Origin: Omphiscola glabra
Taxonomy: Eukaryota; Mollusca; Gastropoda; Lymnaeidae
Reading direction: 5' to 3'
DNA: 64,000 bases
NCBI GenBank assembly: GCA_964017045.1
Contig: OZ024808.1
Coordinates: 5,783,284 to 5,847,283, forward strand
In this document: positions 23,001-35,915 of the stretch, in pieces
How the letters are laid out: each line of letters begins with the position of its first letter
How positions within the stretch are numbered: the stretch's first letter is position 1
The notes under the pieces: model-generated
The model's database searches: none
Seen by the model: only the letters and a program-made list of their open reading frames with translations
Told to the model about the DNA's origin: nothing
Position numbers and translations under genes: made by a program

Positions 23001-24383
23001 CGGAAAGACAGGCGGGTACCAAATATCATCTCCACTTTGAGTAGATTGGGAAGTCAAGTCTGAACTTTGACCTGTCGTCCACTGCAGTCGTGGCAATTCC
23101 TCCTCCTTCTCATTGGAGTTCAGGTCATCGGAAACAGTTTCTTCCTTGACCTCCGAGTTGCCCGAACTTGTAGCCACTTCATCGCCGGATATTCTGGTGG
23201 TTGGATTGTTCTGAACACCTGATCTATCGAACGTCGTGACCGTCCCCTGGCTAGCCGGATACCAAACATCGTAGCCCCGCAGAAGCTGAAGCACTGGAAA
23301 CGGCCCGTGCTGTCTGAAGCTGTAGGTTCGTTCTCTAGCTGTTTCTCCATCGAAGTTGCTTACCATTGACGAGACTGCCGGGAGATGTGTTTCGGGTTTG
23401 TCGCCTGTTCGTAAACTTGGAGGCTTCAGCTGTAAGGCCAGAAGCTGATCTGATGTTTTCAAGTCACTAGACTCATCGTTCGGGTGGAGATGCACGAAGC
23501 GTTCCAATTTTTCATACTCATTCCTTGTGAGGATTACCTGGCCAAGGGACGGCGAGCAGTCGTCAAATTTAGAGCCCATCCAAACACAGACGCTGTGCGT
23601 CAGTGAAAAGACCGTGTTGTTTTGTGTACAGGTTAGTTGCCAGTGTTGGGGGCCATAACACATGTAGAAGATGGAGCAGTTGCTGGGGTGGCGCCCAAAT
23701 ACCTGACGGGCTGGGTGTACGGGAACTACGTCACAGGGGTTATCACCTTGAGCCGAGGTCACGTTTAGAAAAAGCAATAAGACGACGACAGCTGTCAAGC
23801 AGCGGTGAAAATAGGACCGGTGGCGCAATAATACAACATGGCTTCCGGGGTGGATAAATGAATTTAGGGGAAGTCTTCGGTTAGTGAGGACATCTTTACT
23901 CACAGTGGGCCAACTAATTTTATCACAAATGAGAAGGGGTGAATTATGAGAAATAAATGTTTCCTTGAGTGGCTCTTCATTGTATGTACATACTGTACAC
24001 TTAACATCAGGATGTGTACACGTTGTACAAGGGTTGTTACACGTATTATTAATCCGTGTCCAGCTATTATTACAGTTCTTTGAGGCTTGGTCACATTTTG
24101 TACAAAAATGTTTGTGTGTCGTCAAATATTGCACGTGAGTTTCCCAGTTCTGCATTGCGGTGACGTCATGTCTACAGCAGACGATGGGTTTATGCACGAG
24201 TTGAGATGGCTTGGAGGATTTGTACATAACGTCTTTCGGACCGCGATTAGCACTGTCAGGCCCGTGTGCTGTCCCAATGCTACTGCAGCACCAGCAGTCG
24301 TCATGTGACCTACCGTACTCGGTTTGGGAGGAGGCCATAGTCTCCTGGCTAGCGATTAGGCTGGTTTCTGCTACCATGATCAT
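20066..24383 (-). CDS. Large exon of a mucin-like chitin-binding (peritrophin-A) protein
   Basis: A single open frame of about 1440 codons. Residues about 1-190 are Cys-rich with CWCC, CTTC and CTVC clusters. Residues about 193-211 (CLTAVVVLLLFLNVTSA) form a hydrophobic signal or membrane segment. Residues about 216-275 hold six cysteines spaced as in chitin-binding type-2 / CBM14 domains, including FGRHPSNCSIFYMCYGPQHW. The long middle is Pro/Gln/Arg/Asn-rich with TQTNIRN-type repeats at about 920-1010. A Thr-rich mucin-like block covers about 1336-1424. The frame runs into a stop 14 codons past a donor (GCAAG then gtagga), so translation probably splices after RRDMQ into an exon below 20000. 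The role is likely in chitin-containing extracellular matrix, mucus or shell. If the true start is an unseen upstream exon, the hydrophobic segment could be a plain signal peptide. Confidence 0.85.
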
Positions 24384-26960
24384 GGCGAGCCGTGTGTGGC
24401 GATCAAAAACTTGGAAACGAATAGGAAATTTAATAGGTGGCCTTCATCTCAGCCATTCATAGTACCGATGTCAAAGGTTAATACTGAAAAGAAATTAAGA
24501 GTTAACCGTAAAAATTCCCCATTATACAATAGAATCGAGTTTAAATATCCTTTTTAGGACCACGGCTGACTGAAAATGTGGAATTATTTCTTTTGCGTAT
24601 CCAAAACAATTTAAATGTATACTCTAACGAATGTGATATTCATTAACAAGAGATTTCGTGATCAGAGCTTTATTCCAGAATTCCTAAATCTCCATTTTCA
24701 AATACACGTATTAACACTAAATGTTCCCCCATTCTTTGAAAGCACAAATGTCACCAAATGTTTTCCTAGATTCATGTGGCCTATGTTCTCGGGAGTTTGT
24801 CATTTAATTAGTCGTGTAATTTTAATGAATTGGATTTACTTTTCGGTTAGACAGTGGTGTACTTTGACTAAATGCCACCCTGTGCGAACCCCCAAATACG
24901 CCCCGAAAAGACACATAATGTATGTATAAAGTAAACACTAGCGCTGTATCCGCCTTCACACCCTCTAGGTACGCCAACGCGGTTAGAGTTGCGGGTCAGT
25001 GAAAAAATTACTTATTAATATTTAGAAAATAAAATACGACCTGTTTCTTTTTTTTTTTTGAGTTGTTTTGAATAAAATGTGCGTTATAGTTTTTAATGAA
25101 TAAATAGACACAACAAAGGCAAAGATGTCTAAAAGTCGTGACGGCTCGTATAATGATATTTTGACTTTTGATTTCATCACCAAAAGGCCAAGCGTGAAAA
25201 TCCTTCATCACGTAAAGTGCCTATAGACAGGTCATTTGAATGGGACACATAGGTCTGGTATCACTGCACTTATCATAGGTCTGGTATCACTGCACTTATC
25301 ATATGTGGCGACTTAATCATGTTAAAAGCGGTTACTCTTAGTATGTTAGCTTCGCTTTTCACGCATCTGCTAACGGGACTTTTAGATGTCGTCTTTTTCT
25401 CCAACTTAAGGTTGTGAATACTGTCTGCGCGTTCTACGGTGGGCACATCCGGCCCTATGTTCATTATTTAGTCACGACTTTTGATTCTTGTTGAGGGAGT
25501 TATCGTGTATGTACGCAGTTGCTTTTATTCAATGAGTTGCTATGTATGTAGCTAGTTTTATCAACCAGTCTCTGATACACACGAGAAATAAAATGAATGT
25601 CTTACTTACAATTTGACAAGTTGAAATCACACGAAGAGATTGGGAAATAAAATTCCGAGCACTGTATCACTAGAGTGAATGAAATCCTAACAAGGGAATA
25701 TTCTTATAATGATGTGTCCATTGTCCACTTCCAACACGCCATCTACCAACGTGAGCTCGTGCTGCGGACAGACATGCAATGATGTCACTTGTGTGGGATA
25801 GATTCAGCTTTTATACTAGCACCTGCCCAGGTCAACTCATCACTCGGAGCAGCAGTGCTTATGATCAATTCAGGCAACAGCTATCTTGGTCCCCGATCGA
25901 ATATTTTCAGATCTTTTCGCCACCTCTGCCAGGAGAAATTGCTGTCGTCTGCCAAGATCTACTTCCACCGAACAGTCCCAATTGAGCGATGTTCTCACCG
26001 CTTCGCAACTGACTTGTAGGGCAACTGTTTGCCCCAGGGCTTAGATCAAATCTTTTTAAGTCCCGAGGGAGCCTGGGGGCTACGTCACAGTGAGACTACT
26101 CCCATCTTGGAATGCCAGGCTCGTCCAAGCAAACCATGAACTTTTGGGGACAGGCTGGACACACACACACGATCGCGGGGGGGGGGGGGGGATATTTTGT
26201 AGCCATCAGATGGACCCGAACACTGACATTCTAAAATTGTTTTCCTAGCCCCTAAAAATGCAATTTGAGTTTAATTTCGGCTTTGGCAGCTGTAAGCGGC
26301 TATTTCAGAACGTTGGAGACATTGTTGGACTCTGTGGTCGGCAGGGGCAGTATCTGTGAGAGAGGGATGACACAGAGAAGCAATCTGGAACATAAAAAAT
26401 ACTTTTTATCTGATGCTAAATAGAGGACAAGGTGAAATACATCACTGGCGCATCAAATAAAAAGGATAATTTTATATAACGGTGGTTCCCAGACGATTGA
26501 TACATGGTGTACCCGCTGTATGCACGTCACAGTTGATTTTAAACTTAAATGATGAAAGAAGTCATATGTGTTAATTTTGTTTATGGTCCAGCACCTATGA
26601 CGTCTTGATCGATGCATGTCTTAACACGTCTGCATTTCAATCAGCGGCTCGAGGGCTTCATCCGGACGTCGGCACGTTAGAGAACATTTTTTTAAAAATC
26701 ATTCAGGATTTCCTTTAAAACATGATCAATTTAAAAAACTTGTGTTAAATTTAGTCTACTTTTTTTTACTCTTGACGATTAATTATTATACTTATGATAC
26801 TTGTAAAGCCATGTTTTAAACTTTAGGACCAATCATATGTCTATTTAATTTATCCTTAATTAAGGATTCATTACAGTTACAGTTATAATTTTGTGAACGT
26901 TGCATAACGAATTATGGTATAGTAAATTACTGCATAGTGAATTGCTGCATTGCTAATTAC
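24384..26960. other. Upstream region of the chitin-binding gene, no gene recognised
   Basis: Contains 5' flanking DNA of the minus-strand gene. Two adjacent copies of ataggtctggtatcactgca occur at about 25249-25290. A G-run lies at about 26177-26190. Frames at 24615-24929 and 25779-26019 have no recognised domain. Confidence 0.4.
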
Positions 26961-26966
26961 TTTATA

Positions 26967-27965
26967 GTAATAATTATAATAATAAGAATAAAGTTCATTT
27001 GAAAAATCACGCTTCATCCCCAAAGGCTCGAAGCGCGGTACAAAAACAAAGCTGGGAGATAATAACTAGCTGGAAAAGATGGTAGACAAAATCATCCCAG
27101 CAGGTGTTTGCGAAATAGATGAGTTTTTTAATTTGTTTTGAAGGACTCCAGCGACTGGCTGTTTCTGAAAGCGTCAGGAAGGGTGTTCCAAATGGTTGGG
27201 CCAGCAATTGCAAACGTGTGCTTTCCGTAAGTCTCAAGGCGAACACGAGGTATCGAGAGTTTGCCACTATCGGATGAGCGGAGTTGTCTAGCGGGTACAT
27301 AAGGCATCATGAGCGCTTTGAGATAGGACGGCGCCAGGTCATGCAAGCAGCGGTAGCACAGAGTTGCAATTTTGTACTCTATGCGAGCGCGGACCGGCAG
27401 CCAATGCAGTTCTCTCAGAAGAGTTTTAGCATGGTCGAATTTGCGTTTCGAAGAACAATTCGAGCCGCATTATTCTGTGCTTTTTTAATTTTATCCAGGA
27501 GCGTAGCTGCAAGACCCACCATGAGAGCATTGCAGTAGTCCATGCGTGATAGCACGAATGCAGACATCAGCCTCTTTGATGCATCCAACGTTAAGAAAGA
27601 AGTGATATGACTAATTCTGCGCAGCTCTAGAAAAATCGCCTTGCAAATCATGTTAATGTGATTTTCCATAGTTAGTGTTCTGTCTAAGTAGACACCCAGG
27701 TTTCGCACTGTTTGAGCAAACTCAATCTGCACTGCTGAGAGATTAAAAGGATGGTGTATTTTTAAAAATATTTTAGCTTTTGAGCGGTAGCAATGGGGAT
27801 CAGCTTAGTCTTTTCATCATTAAATTTGAGCTTGTTTATGGTCATCCAGTGCTTAACTGACTCCACTGTCTTCTGTGTCATATTAAGAAGCTGAAGGAAC
27901 TGAGAGGGGATCACGGTGAATTGCTGCATATTGAATACTGTATAGACTATGTCCTGGCTCACCAT
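26967..27965 (-). mobile_element. LINE 3' half (RT thumb and C-terminus), ATT tail
   Basis: Minus-strand pieces read as RT palm/thumb (VESVKHWMTINKLKFNDEKT, then VRNLGVYLDRTLTMENHINM, FVLSRMDYCNALMVG, KKAQNNAARIV) and C-terminus (PSYLKALMMPYVPARQLRSS, TIWNTLPDAFRNSQSLESFK). Frameshifts separate three frames. The 3' end runs into an att/aat-rich microsatellite at about 26960. A second copy of the same family is at 57872-58175 on the other strand. Confidence 0.85.
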
Positions 27966-27978
27966 CTCATTCTTGGAA

Positions 27979-28637
27979 CAGTGGCGTAGCTAGAGGGTTG
28001 CGGATCACACCGGGTGACACCATCTATAAGTAGGTCCGAAAAACACCGTTTTGACCACGATTCAACGCCGATTGTAACTTTAGTATGTGACAGGAAGCTA
28101 TATTTATATATAAATTCTGAGAAATAAATCTTTTCATAGATATCAAATATGATATGAATAGTCATTATGATGTGGTCTGGCGATTTTCAGAAGATGAATC
28201 GAATGAATTTTATACTATTTTATAAAGTTTTCTAAAATCTTTTAATAATTAATTCAAGATTTTTTAAATCCAGAAATACTCCAAAAAAATATTTTCGCCG
28301 ATTCGTTACTAGCACTGTACGTTAACATTTTAGCATAAGGTCTTTTACATGCTGTCTGAGATTTCACGGTTGTCTGCTACAATTACTTTTGGGCTTATCT
28401 ACTTGAGGAAGGTAATCTTATACAGCAGTATTTGCAGACAAAATGCTTTACTCTTGAGAAAGTGGTGAGGAACCTATTGGCCTTAAGATTGTCTCTGCAC
28501 GAGAAGCGCTCTCACTTGGTGGAACATGCTATTGAAAAGGCACGTTTAAAATCAGACCGATATGTTTTGTGAGGGGTGGAGAAATCAATATATCCCCCCC
28601 CCCCCCCCCGACGTCACAAACTCTAGCTACACCACTG
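27979..28637. mobile_element. hAT-like non-autonomous element, about 660 bp
   Basis: The left end cagtggcgtagctagagg and the right end ctctagctacaccactg are inverted. A C-run of about 16 sits 20 bp inside the right end. Flanking 8-mers (tcttggaa and gttataaa) do not match, so the boundaries or the target duplication have decayed. It directly abuts the LINE at 26967-27965. Confidence 0.65.
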
Positions 28638-28959
28638 GTTATAAACTTTAAGCTGAACAGCCCTGCAGATTTAGGTAAAATCAATGTATTTTTTTTTCAG
28701 TTCAAGGTCACGTTAAAAAAGAAATATGTCAATTTCTTCAGCTGCTAAGGACACAGTAAGCAGTAAGCTGGTGTATGAACTGTCACAAAGGATACGCTAC
28801 ACATTTGAATGATCTGTCCCTTGCTATCACACGTTCATTAACAATAACATAGTTTACAAGTATAGAAATGGTTTCAAATCTTTTCAGTTTCTCATTTTAA
28901 ATCCCAAATTTGTTAATGTTTGTTGTAGGCCTTTGGACTATAAATTATAAGTCATTATG

Positions 28960-29345
28960 TATATAGACATTTTTGGTCCATCATAGCAATGTGTGTTTAG
29001 ACATTGATCCTTCATACCATTGTATGTTTAGACATTGTTGGTCAGTCATAGCATTTTGTATTTAGACATTGTTGGTCAGTCATAGCATTTTGTATTTAGA
29101 CATTGTTGGTCAGTCATAGCATTTTGTATTTAGACATTGGTCCACCATATCCTTAATGTGTGTAGACATTGGTCCATAATATATATCATTGGGTGTTTAG
29201 ACATTGGTCCCTCATATCATCATTATGTGTGTAGACATTGGTCCCTCATATCATCATTATGTGTGTAGACATTGGTCCCTCATATCATCATTATGTGTGT
29301 AGACATTGGTCCCTCATATCATCATTATGTGTGTAGACATTCTTT
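28960..29345 (+). repeat. About 34-bp minisatellite
   Basis: Unit catatcatcattatgtgtgt + agacattggtccct, with diverged shorter units (agacattgttggtcagtcat) at the left. Confidence 0.85.
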
Positions 29346-29679
29346 GATTATGTCATTATGTATGCTGACATTCGTCTACTGATTAAGTATTTCGAATTTG
29401 AAGATTACCTGCTCAAGATAAAAAAAGTCAGTAAGTTCTATTCAAAGTATTTTATACTTGAAACAAATCATTAAAAAAATTCTAGAAATTTCACACCTCC
29501 GTGTTAAAACAAGACATGAAATTTGAAATACAAGTAATTGCAATTTAAATTTGAGAAATGAAAGTGAAAAGTAAGATCTTTTATGGGTTATACAAATTGT
29601 TTTGACAATTAAAGCCTGGAAAAGATTTATAAAATATGGCAACAATCCTTTAGTCGACCGGTACAAAAAAATAACGACT

Positions 29680-30180
29680 AGGTACAGTAACAAGGTTACA
29701 GACTTATTGGTTGTAAAATAATAACAGCTGTGAAACAGATCCTTATAACATAAGAAAATGGTAAGATCCTTGTAACATAACAACAAAGTTACATATCCTA
29801 ATACTATAACAACATGGTTACATGTCCTTATAGTATTACAACAAAGTTACATATCCTTATAGTATAAAAACAAAGTTACATATCCTAATAGTATAACAAC
29901 AAGGTTTCATGTCCTTATAGTATAACAACAAAGTTACATACCCTTATAGTATAACAACAAGGTTACATGTCCTTATAGTATAACAACAAGGTTACATATT
30001 ATTGTAAAATAACAATTAATTAAAAGACCCTTGTAACATAACAATAAAGTTAGATTTATTGTTAGTAACATTAAAACAAGGTTGCATTTTACTATAACAA
30101 GGTTCGATTTATTGTAACATAACTAAGTAACAGATGTATTGTTAGTAACCTAACAACAACAGGTTTACAGAGTCATTGGT
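29680..30180 (+). repeat. 29-bp minisatellite, irregular
   Basis: Unit built on agtataacaacaaagttaca + tatccttat, regular at about 29790-29995 and diverged on both sides. Confidence 0.8.
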
Positions 30181-30469
30181 TGTAACAGCCTAACAATTAG
30201 GATTATCTTGATGAGGTCAGGCAGCTACACAACATCTTTAAAACATTGAATTTCATACACTGACAGGGGCTACTCTAAGCTGGTGACTTAGTTAGTATAT
30301 AAAATGTAAACCAATAAAGATAACATCAAACCGTTATGATCAAATTTGACTAATTTGAAAAAGTATTTTATCTACTGAATAATTACAATCACTGCCATCA
30401 TGAAACAGTAGAGGTATTTTAAAATTGAATTTAAAGAAAGTTTCTTTTAATAAGAAGGAATTTCGAATT

Positions 30470-30800
30470 CTAAAAATTTCATGGTTTAACATCAGTTGAC
30501 ACACTGGTAGTCTATCATGGTTTAACATCAGTTGACACACTGGTAGTCTATCATGTTTTAACATCAGTTGACACACTGACAAGATGACAAAACGACAAGG
30601 TGACAAAACGACAAGTCTTCAACGCCAATGCTACCACCGTCTTTAATGCCTTACATACAATAAAGTAAGGTCAACGTTTTAATATATTTTACATGCCTTA
30701 TAGTTGGAAAAACACGGTTTTCGGTTATCTCATTTTGTCATCTTGTTGTTTTGTCACCTTGTCGTTTTGTCAGTTATCGTTTTGTCCCTTGTCGTTTTGT
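30470..30800. repeat. 36-bp minisatellite plus inverted gacaaaacgacaagg arrays
   Basis: Three copies of a 36-bp unit with taacatcagttgacacactg run from 30478. Next come gacaaaacgacaaggtgaca words at about 30582-30615, and their inverted counterparts (accttgtcgttttgtc) at about 30735-30800. The two arms could pair into a hairpin with a loop of about 120 bp. Confidence 0.75.
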
Positions 30801-30823
30801 CTTTTTGTCTGGTTACCAATTTA

Positions 30824-31812
30824 TTTTAAATTGAACAAATTAGCATTAAGAATTTTTTCTAAAACTAGTAGGCTTCCAACAATTTTTTTTATTTAACTGA
30901 CATAATCAAAAACCTAGTTTACAAAAATCTTTCTATTTTTTTATATTATCTTTCTGATAGATTCCAATCTAGAAAAAATATGTTTTTTTTAATCCTTTCA
31001 AATGGGTGGGGCATAATAAATATAGGCTACGTATTTTTTAACCTATGTAAAATGTTATTCGGGGAAACATTGTTATAGAGTAACACATTCAAAGAAAACA
31101 CAAACGATTTCGATATAGTAGCTGGTGAAATGTGCACCTTTTGTATGCACCCCTTAAATTAAAAAAAAAAATTATCTCAATTTTTTCAAGTTTCCATTTT
31201 CTATTACTCAACACACATGGCGTGACATGGACTCGGTTAAATTTATAGTTATGCAAATAAAAATATTTTTTGAAAGACTTATGCCATCATACAATGTATA
31301 ATTAACACTTGACTTATCCCTACCTTAAATGTCATGCTTTTATGATAAAATATAATTTAAAAATAGATTGCGCGTGTTTGATACTTAGCAAGAACTATTA
31401 TTAGAATTGTAGACCTTTATATAAATGTAAAGGTAATTAAAAACAGTGTTATATAAATCTTTAAACGTGTGAAGTTGCAAAAAATAAATGAATAAAAATA
31501 CCGATACATGCGAACTACGCTAAGTAAGTCATCGGCTTATTATCTCGAGTGGCCAGTGCGATATTTTTAATCGAATACTATACGCCTTTAACAAGATTAG
31601 TCTTAAATATTCAGATCATCAAATATATCGAGCGTAGTGATATTTCAATGATTCCACTAATTGTAATCGGTTAAAGGCAACAGATATTAATCTTTTATAA
31701 ACTGTTTTAGTCGTTTTTCATAAAAAAGTAATAATAATATATATATTGTTCTACACATTTTGCTCCCTGGGGGGGGGGGGGCGCACTTGACTTTCCCCGA
31801 AAGAAACCCTGG
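30824..31812 (+). repeat. Dispersed repeat family A, copy 2
   Basis: Matches 805-1635 and 2527-2603 in order. This copy lacks the LINE seen in copy 1. It ends in a G-run and the cgcacttgactttcccc / gaaagaaaccctg block. No ORF. Confidence 0.6.
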
Positions 31813-32640
31813 TTGTGGTGCCACCGATGATGAAGATGGCATCAGTAACTATCCCCATCGGTGGAGGAGTAGAATTTTGTTACTATTACACCAACATTTA
31901 CATTTAAGTTATGGCATACAATAATCAAATGTAAGCCTACAATTAATTTAAAATTATTGGAGATTTGGATACATTTTAAGTAGCCCCTACGGGGAGGTGA
32001 TTATTCAATCCCATAATATAATATTCCCGACTTGGGTTAAATAAACCACGTCGCTATTAACATTTTATTGAGTGCACATTTTATTTTGGTTCTTCACATT
32101 TATTGCCATTAGGACAATAAAATGGATAATGCCCCTTTTGATGTACGATGATTAAAACAAAATAGTCTGTGTTCAAGCCGTGTGTGAAAGAAATGATGAA
32201 GGACAAGATATTAAGTCTAAAGCTGGAATAACAAGACAGTGTCGTCTTGTTTGTAATTTAAAAATCAAATGTCAAAATATCTTGTGACTTGTTCTTAGGG
32301 ATCTCAATACCTTTATCTCTTTTATATTATTTCGCTTTTGTTGGTATCTTATTGGCTGGGTAGCGGACTGGCCCTATTCACCCACTTCCCGTCAACCCAT
32401 CCACCCCAAAAATCAGTGCTTCCTGTTGTTCAAAGGGAACATAAGGGAAAATTCCCGATAACTGCTCTAAATGAGATTCTTTAAAATATATATATATATA
32501 TATTGCAAGTGCATTTTTTGCGCAATATTTTCTTTTGTCTTTTCTGAAATAGTTCAAATGTTGTAATTTTCAGTCAACACAATGTTCGAAGGTACAAGTT
32601 AAATCAAAGTATCAGTCCTCCCTATTCCCGTCTGATCCCT
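31813..32640. other. Non-coding, nothing recognised
   Basis: No gene. Positions 32349-32405 hold a short inverted relic of dispersed repeat family B. A (TA)n run lies at about 32490-32502. Confidence 0.4.
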
Positions 32641-32644
32641 CCAA

Positions 32645-32880
32645 GTTCCAAGTGAATCTGTGAAGACCCTATATATTAAGTGAATCTGTGAAAAACCATA
32701 ATAAGTGAATATGTGCAGACCCTATTAAGTGAATCTGTGAAGATCCTATTAAGTGAATCTGTGAAAACCTTATTAAGTGAATCTGTGAAGATCCTATTAA
32801 GTGAGTCAGTGAAGGCCCTATTAAGCGAATCTGTGAAGAGCATATTAAGAGAATCTGTGAAGACTCTATGAAGTGATTAT
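32645..32880 (+). repeat. 24-bp minisatellite, about 10 copies
   Basis: Unit aagtgaatctgtgaagaccc + tatt. Confidence 0.88.
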
Positions 32881-33041
32881 TGAATCAGCTTGTCTTGCAA
32901 ATTACGAGTTTAGGATTTTTACATTTCTGTTTGTCTTGGTTATATGGTATTTACCTATGCTGTCTTGTTTTCTGTCGGGTATGCTAGTTGGTGTACATGT
33001 CTAAGGTCTATTCTGTTTCTTCACCAAAATTCAGAGAAGGT

Positions 33042-33180
33042 GGCGTCCATTAATAACGTCAACAATGTTTACGCAATTTTTTTACTTCCCTCTTGAAAAC
33101 AACAGTCAACTATGACCCCCCTGCGTAATTATGTCAACATTTTATACCCCCCCCCCCCCCCAAACCTTTTATACCCCCCA
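33042..33180. repeat. Short dispersed repeat family C, copy 1
   Basis: Contains gcgtccattaataacgtcaa, tttacgcaatttttttac and a C-run. The same word order (cgtccattaacttcgtca, tttacgcaatttttttac, C-run) occurs at about 48983-49080. It may be a palindromic MITE, but the second terminus is not clear. Confidence 0.5.
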
Positions 33181-33519
33181 AAAATTATTAGAATATAAAT
33201 AAATATATAAATTTACTTTACTTTGTGCTGATCTATTTAAATTACACATAAAATTGTAGGAAAAACATTATAATACATCTTTAGCTTGTTTATCAATAAG
33301 TTAAAGAAGTTTTTACACTTAAATTGTATAATGTAGAATCAATTAAAAGGTTGTTCGACTAAATATCATTGTTTGTGGAAGTATACATATGATTATTCTA
33401 ACTATAGCTGACAATTGTAATATGGTTTCTAGCTGCTATCATCTTCCCATGTAGTAGCCAGGTGTTGCTCTATCGTAACTATTGGCATAGTAGCTGATCT
33501 ATCATTTTCATCTTGCGGA

Positions 33520-33640
33520 ACTGATATACCAGACAAGTCAACATCATCCTCATCTAACCATTATACCAGACAAGTCAACATCATCCTCATCTAACCATTA
33601 TACCAGACAAGTAAACATCATCCTCATCTAATCATTCAGT
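33520..33640 (+). repeat. 37-bp minisatellite, 3 copies
   Basis: Unit accattataccagacaagtc + aacatcatcctcatcta. Confidence 0.85.
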
Positions 33641-34660
33641 ACTTAAAATAGAAGCATTATCGGTGTGAGCAATAATTGCCAAATGCTCTCTCTATCTCCT
33701 TGCAGCTACTCGCATTGGTCGAATACGTTTTTGTTGAGGAGCTGGTGCTCAAGAGTGCATTGTCGGTGCTGTTGAACGTGCTTTTTAACATGACTTGTAA
33801 TGCAAAATAAATGTTACAGATTTTGTAAATCCGTTCAAGCAGCGATGATATTATTGTTACTCACTTTACTTTCCCCTTCTTATTCTCAAAATATCATTAT
33901 CAATGTCATTTACCTTGACTGCACATGACACTTGAACATTGTTTCATACCTGCAACATGATCGCAAACATACCGCCCTAGTCATTTGCGACAAACAGAAT
34001 CTACATGTGAACAGAGAACAATTTAATTTCTCTTGCACTAACAAAGTGTGCTAACATTCTGACCAGCCATATGCAGTGCACAGACACACATTAGATAAAT
34101 CTTAAATTGCTAAAAGCCTAGAAATTATATGACTATTTACACTCATTATTTTTTTTTAAATAATGTAATAACCATTCAATTTTTAAGAAAAAAAAAATTA
34201 ATAGAGAAAAAATGATTGTTTACATCAACTAATATAACTCGTCAACAATTGTCAAAACTTTCTACCCCCATATTTTGTTGCCATAGTTAATGAACGCCCC
34301 CAAAGAAAGATTTGCAGCAGCAATGAAGAATGCATAGGAAATGACACGAGAAACCAACATCGAGTCGTTGTTTAAAGAACGCACCAATGGACGAAGAAAG
34401 GGTCCGTTTGAATATGAATCTAGAGATGAGACACACCAGAAGTCTGGATAATCTTTCAAGATATATTATTGTATTTAGTAGGCAATGTGAAGGATACTTT
34501 CCGTGCAACTGTACTTGACCATTTGTGTCTTTCTATATGATATTTAACATCTCCGTACATGATTATGGATTACTTGTTCAAACATTGTGTGGATTGGGAC
34601 ATTGCTTTGAGAAGTGGTGATTCACGGGATATAGATGATTAGGACTTAATAGAGGAACCG
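33641..34660. other. Non-coding, nothing recognised
   Basis: AT-rich; no exon supported. The overlapping minus frames at 34262-34508 have no recognised domain. Confidence 0.35.
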
Positions 34661-34669
34661 AAGATCTTG

Positions 34670-34895
34670 TGAGAAATGATTCTAGGAGAAGTAGGTTGCA
34701 AACAGAATTAAAGATTATTCGATTGCTTGTGTCGTTGGCAGTTTCTTTTGCAGATAGCCTACTGCGAATAATGTTGAAAATGCTGGCAACCGTAACAAGT
34801 TCAAAATTTTTTTTCAAAATTAAAGTTGATAAAAAGTTACTTGAGATTTTCAATGTCTCAGATTTGATTGAATCGACTGTCAACATGTTGACTTA
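34670..34895 (+). pseudogene. Decayed hAT transposase C-terminal fragment
   Basis: Plus-strand reading gives LKIIRLLVSLAVSFADS and then SSKFFFKIKVDKKLLE, resembling the hAT dimerisation region (typically LPVTxASxERSFSxLKxIKxYLRS). The DNA around tttcaaaattaaagttgat aligns with tttcaaaactaaggcttatt of the clearer hAT copy at 52020. The ERSFS core is damaged. A similar shorter relic is at 48480-48575. Confidence 0.45.
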
Positions 34896-35029
34896 AACGA
34901 GACATCGTTACCACATATTTGGAAGAACTCACAATTTATTTGTATGTATGTGTGTGTGTGCGTGTGTGTGTGTTCATTCAGCTTTGGGCTTTTTCGGAAT
35001 GTTTTTGACAACCCTGAGATTAGCGGCAA

Positions 35030-35668
35030 CAATCAAGCCGTGGTGTGTAGTATGAGCCGTGGTGTGTAGTATGAGCCGTGGTGTGTAGTATGAGCCGTGG
35101 TGTTTAGTTTGAGCCGTGGTGTGTAGTTTGAGCCGTGGAGTGTAGTATGAGCCGTGGTGTGTAGTATGAGCCGTGGTGTGTAGTATGAGCCGTGGTGTGT
35201 AGTATGAGCCGTGGTGTGTAGTATGAGCCGTGGTGTGTAGTATGAGCCGTGGTGAGTAGTATGAGACGTGGTGAGTAGTATGAGCCGTGGTGTGTAGTAT
35301 GAGCCCTGGTGTGTAGTATGAGCCGTGGTGTGTAGTATGAGCCGTGGTGTGTAGTATGAGCCGTGGTGTGTAGTATGAGCCGTGGTGTGTAGTATGAGCC
35401 GTGGTGTGCAGATTGAGCCCTGGTGTGTAGTATGAGCCCTGGTGTGTAGTATGAGGCGAGGTGTGTAGTTTGAGCCGTGCCATGGTTAGTAGTTTGATCC
35501 GTGCTGTGTAGTATGAGCTGTGGTTAGTAGTTTGAGCCGTAGTGTGTAGTATGAGCCGTGGTGTGTAGATTGAGCCGTGGTGTGTAGTATGAGCCGTGGT
35601 GTGTAGTATGAGCCGTGGTGTGTAGATTGAGCCGTGGTGTGTAGTATGAGCCGTGGTGTGTAGTTCAG
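35030..35668 (+). repeat. 19-bp minisatellite, about 33 copies
   Basis: Unit gccgtggtgtgtagtatga, with variants (gagtag, ttgag, ccctgg) and an irregular patch at about 35475-35540. Minus-strand open frames with a HTTAHTTHHGSYYTPRLIL repeat arise because 3 x 19 bp makes a stop-free 57-bp cycle. Confidence 0.93.
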
Positions 35669-35915
35669 CTCAGGGCAATTCAAATGTTTAGTAAAAAATA
35701 CCAGATATGACGTATCCTATTGTGACCAGTAAGACTTTGGCGTATTTATTATCATATCGGCAAGGTTATAATAATATAACGTCAAAGGCACCGCAAAACC
35801 CCTTAGCGCCGGCCCTACTTTTGTAAAACCTTTCCTTCATACATTTTTTGTGTGGAAAAAGATCACTCTGGTCTAATATTAAAAATGTCAGATGTTTGTG
35901 TACATTGGTCTATCT

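Noticed and set aside
20122..23857. Plus-strand ORFs antisense to the chitin-binding exon (for example 21429-21899)
   Set aside because: Shadows of the long minus-strand coding exon; no domains and composition follows the sense gene.
34974..35683. Histidine/Tyr/Thr-rich ORFs
   Set aside because: Product of the 19-bp minisatellite; the 57-bp cycle has no stops on the minus strand.
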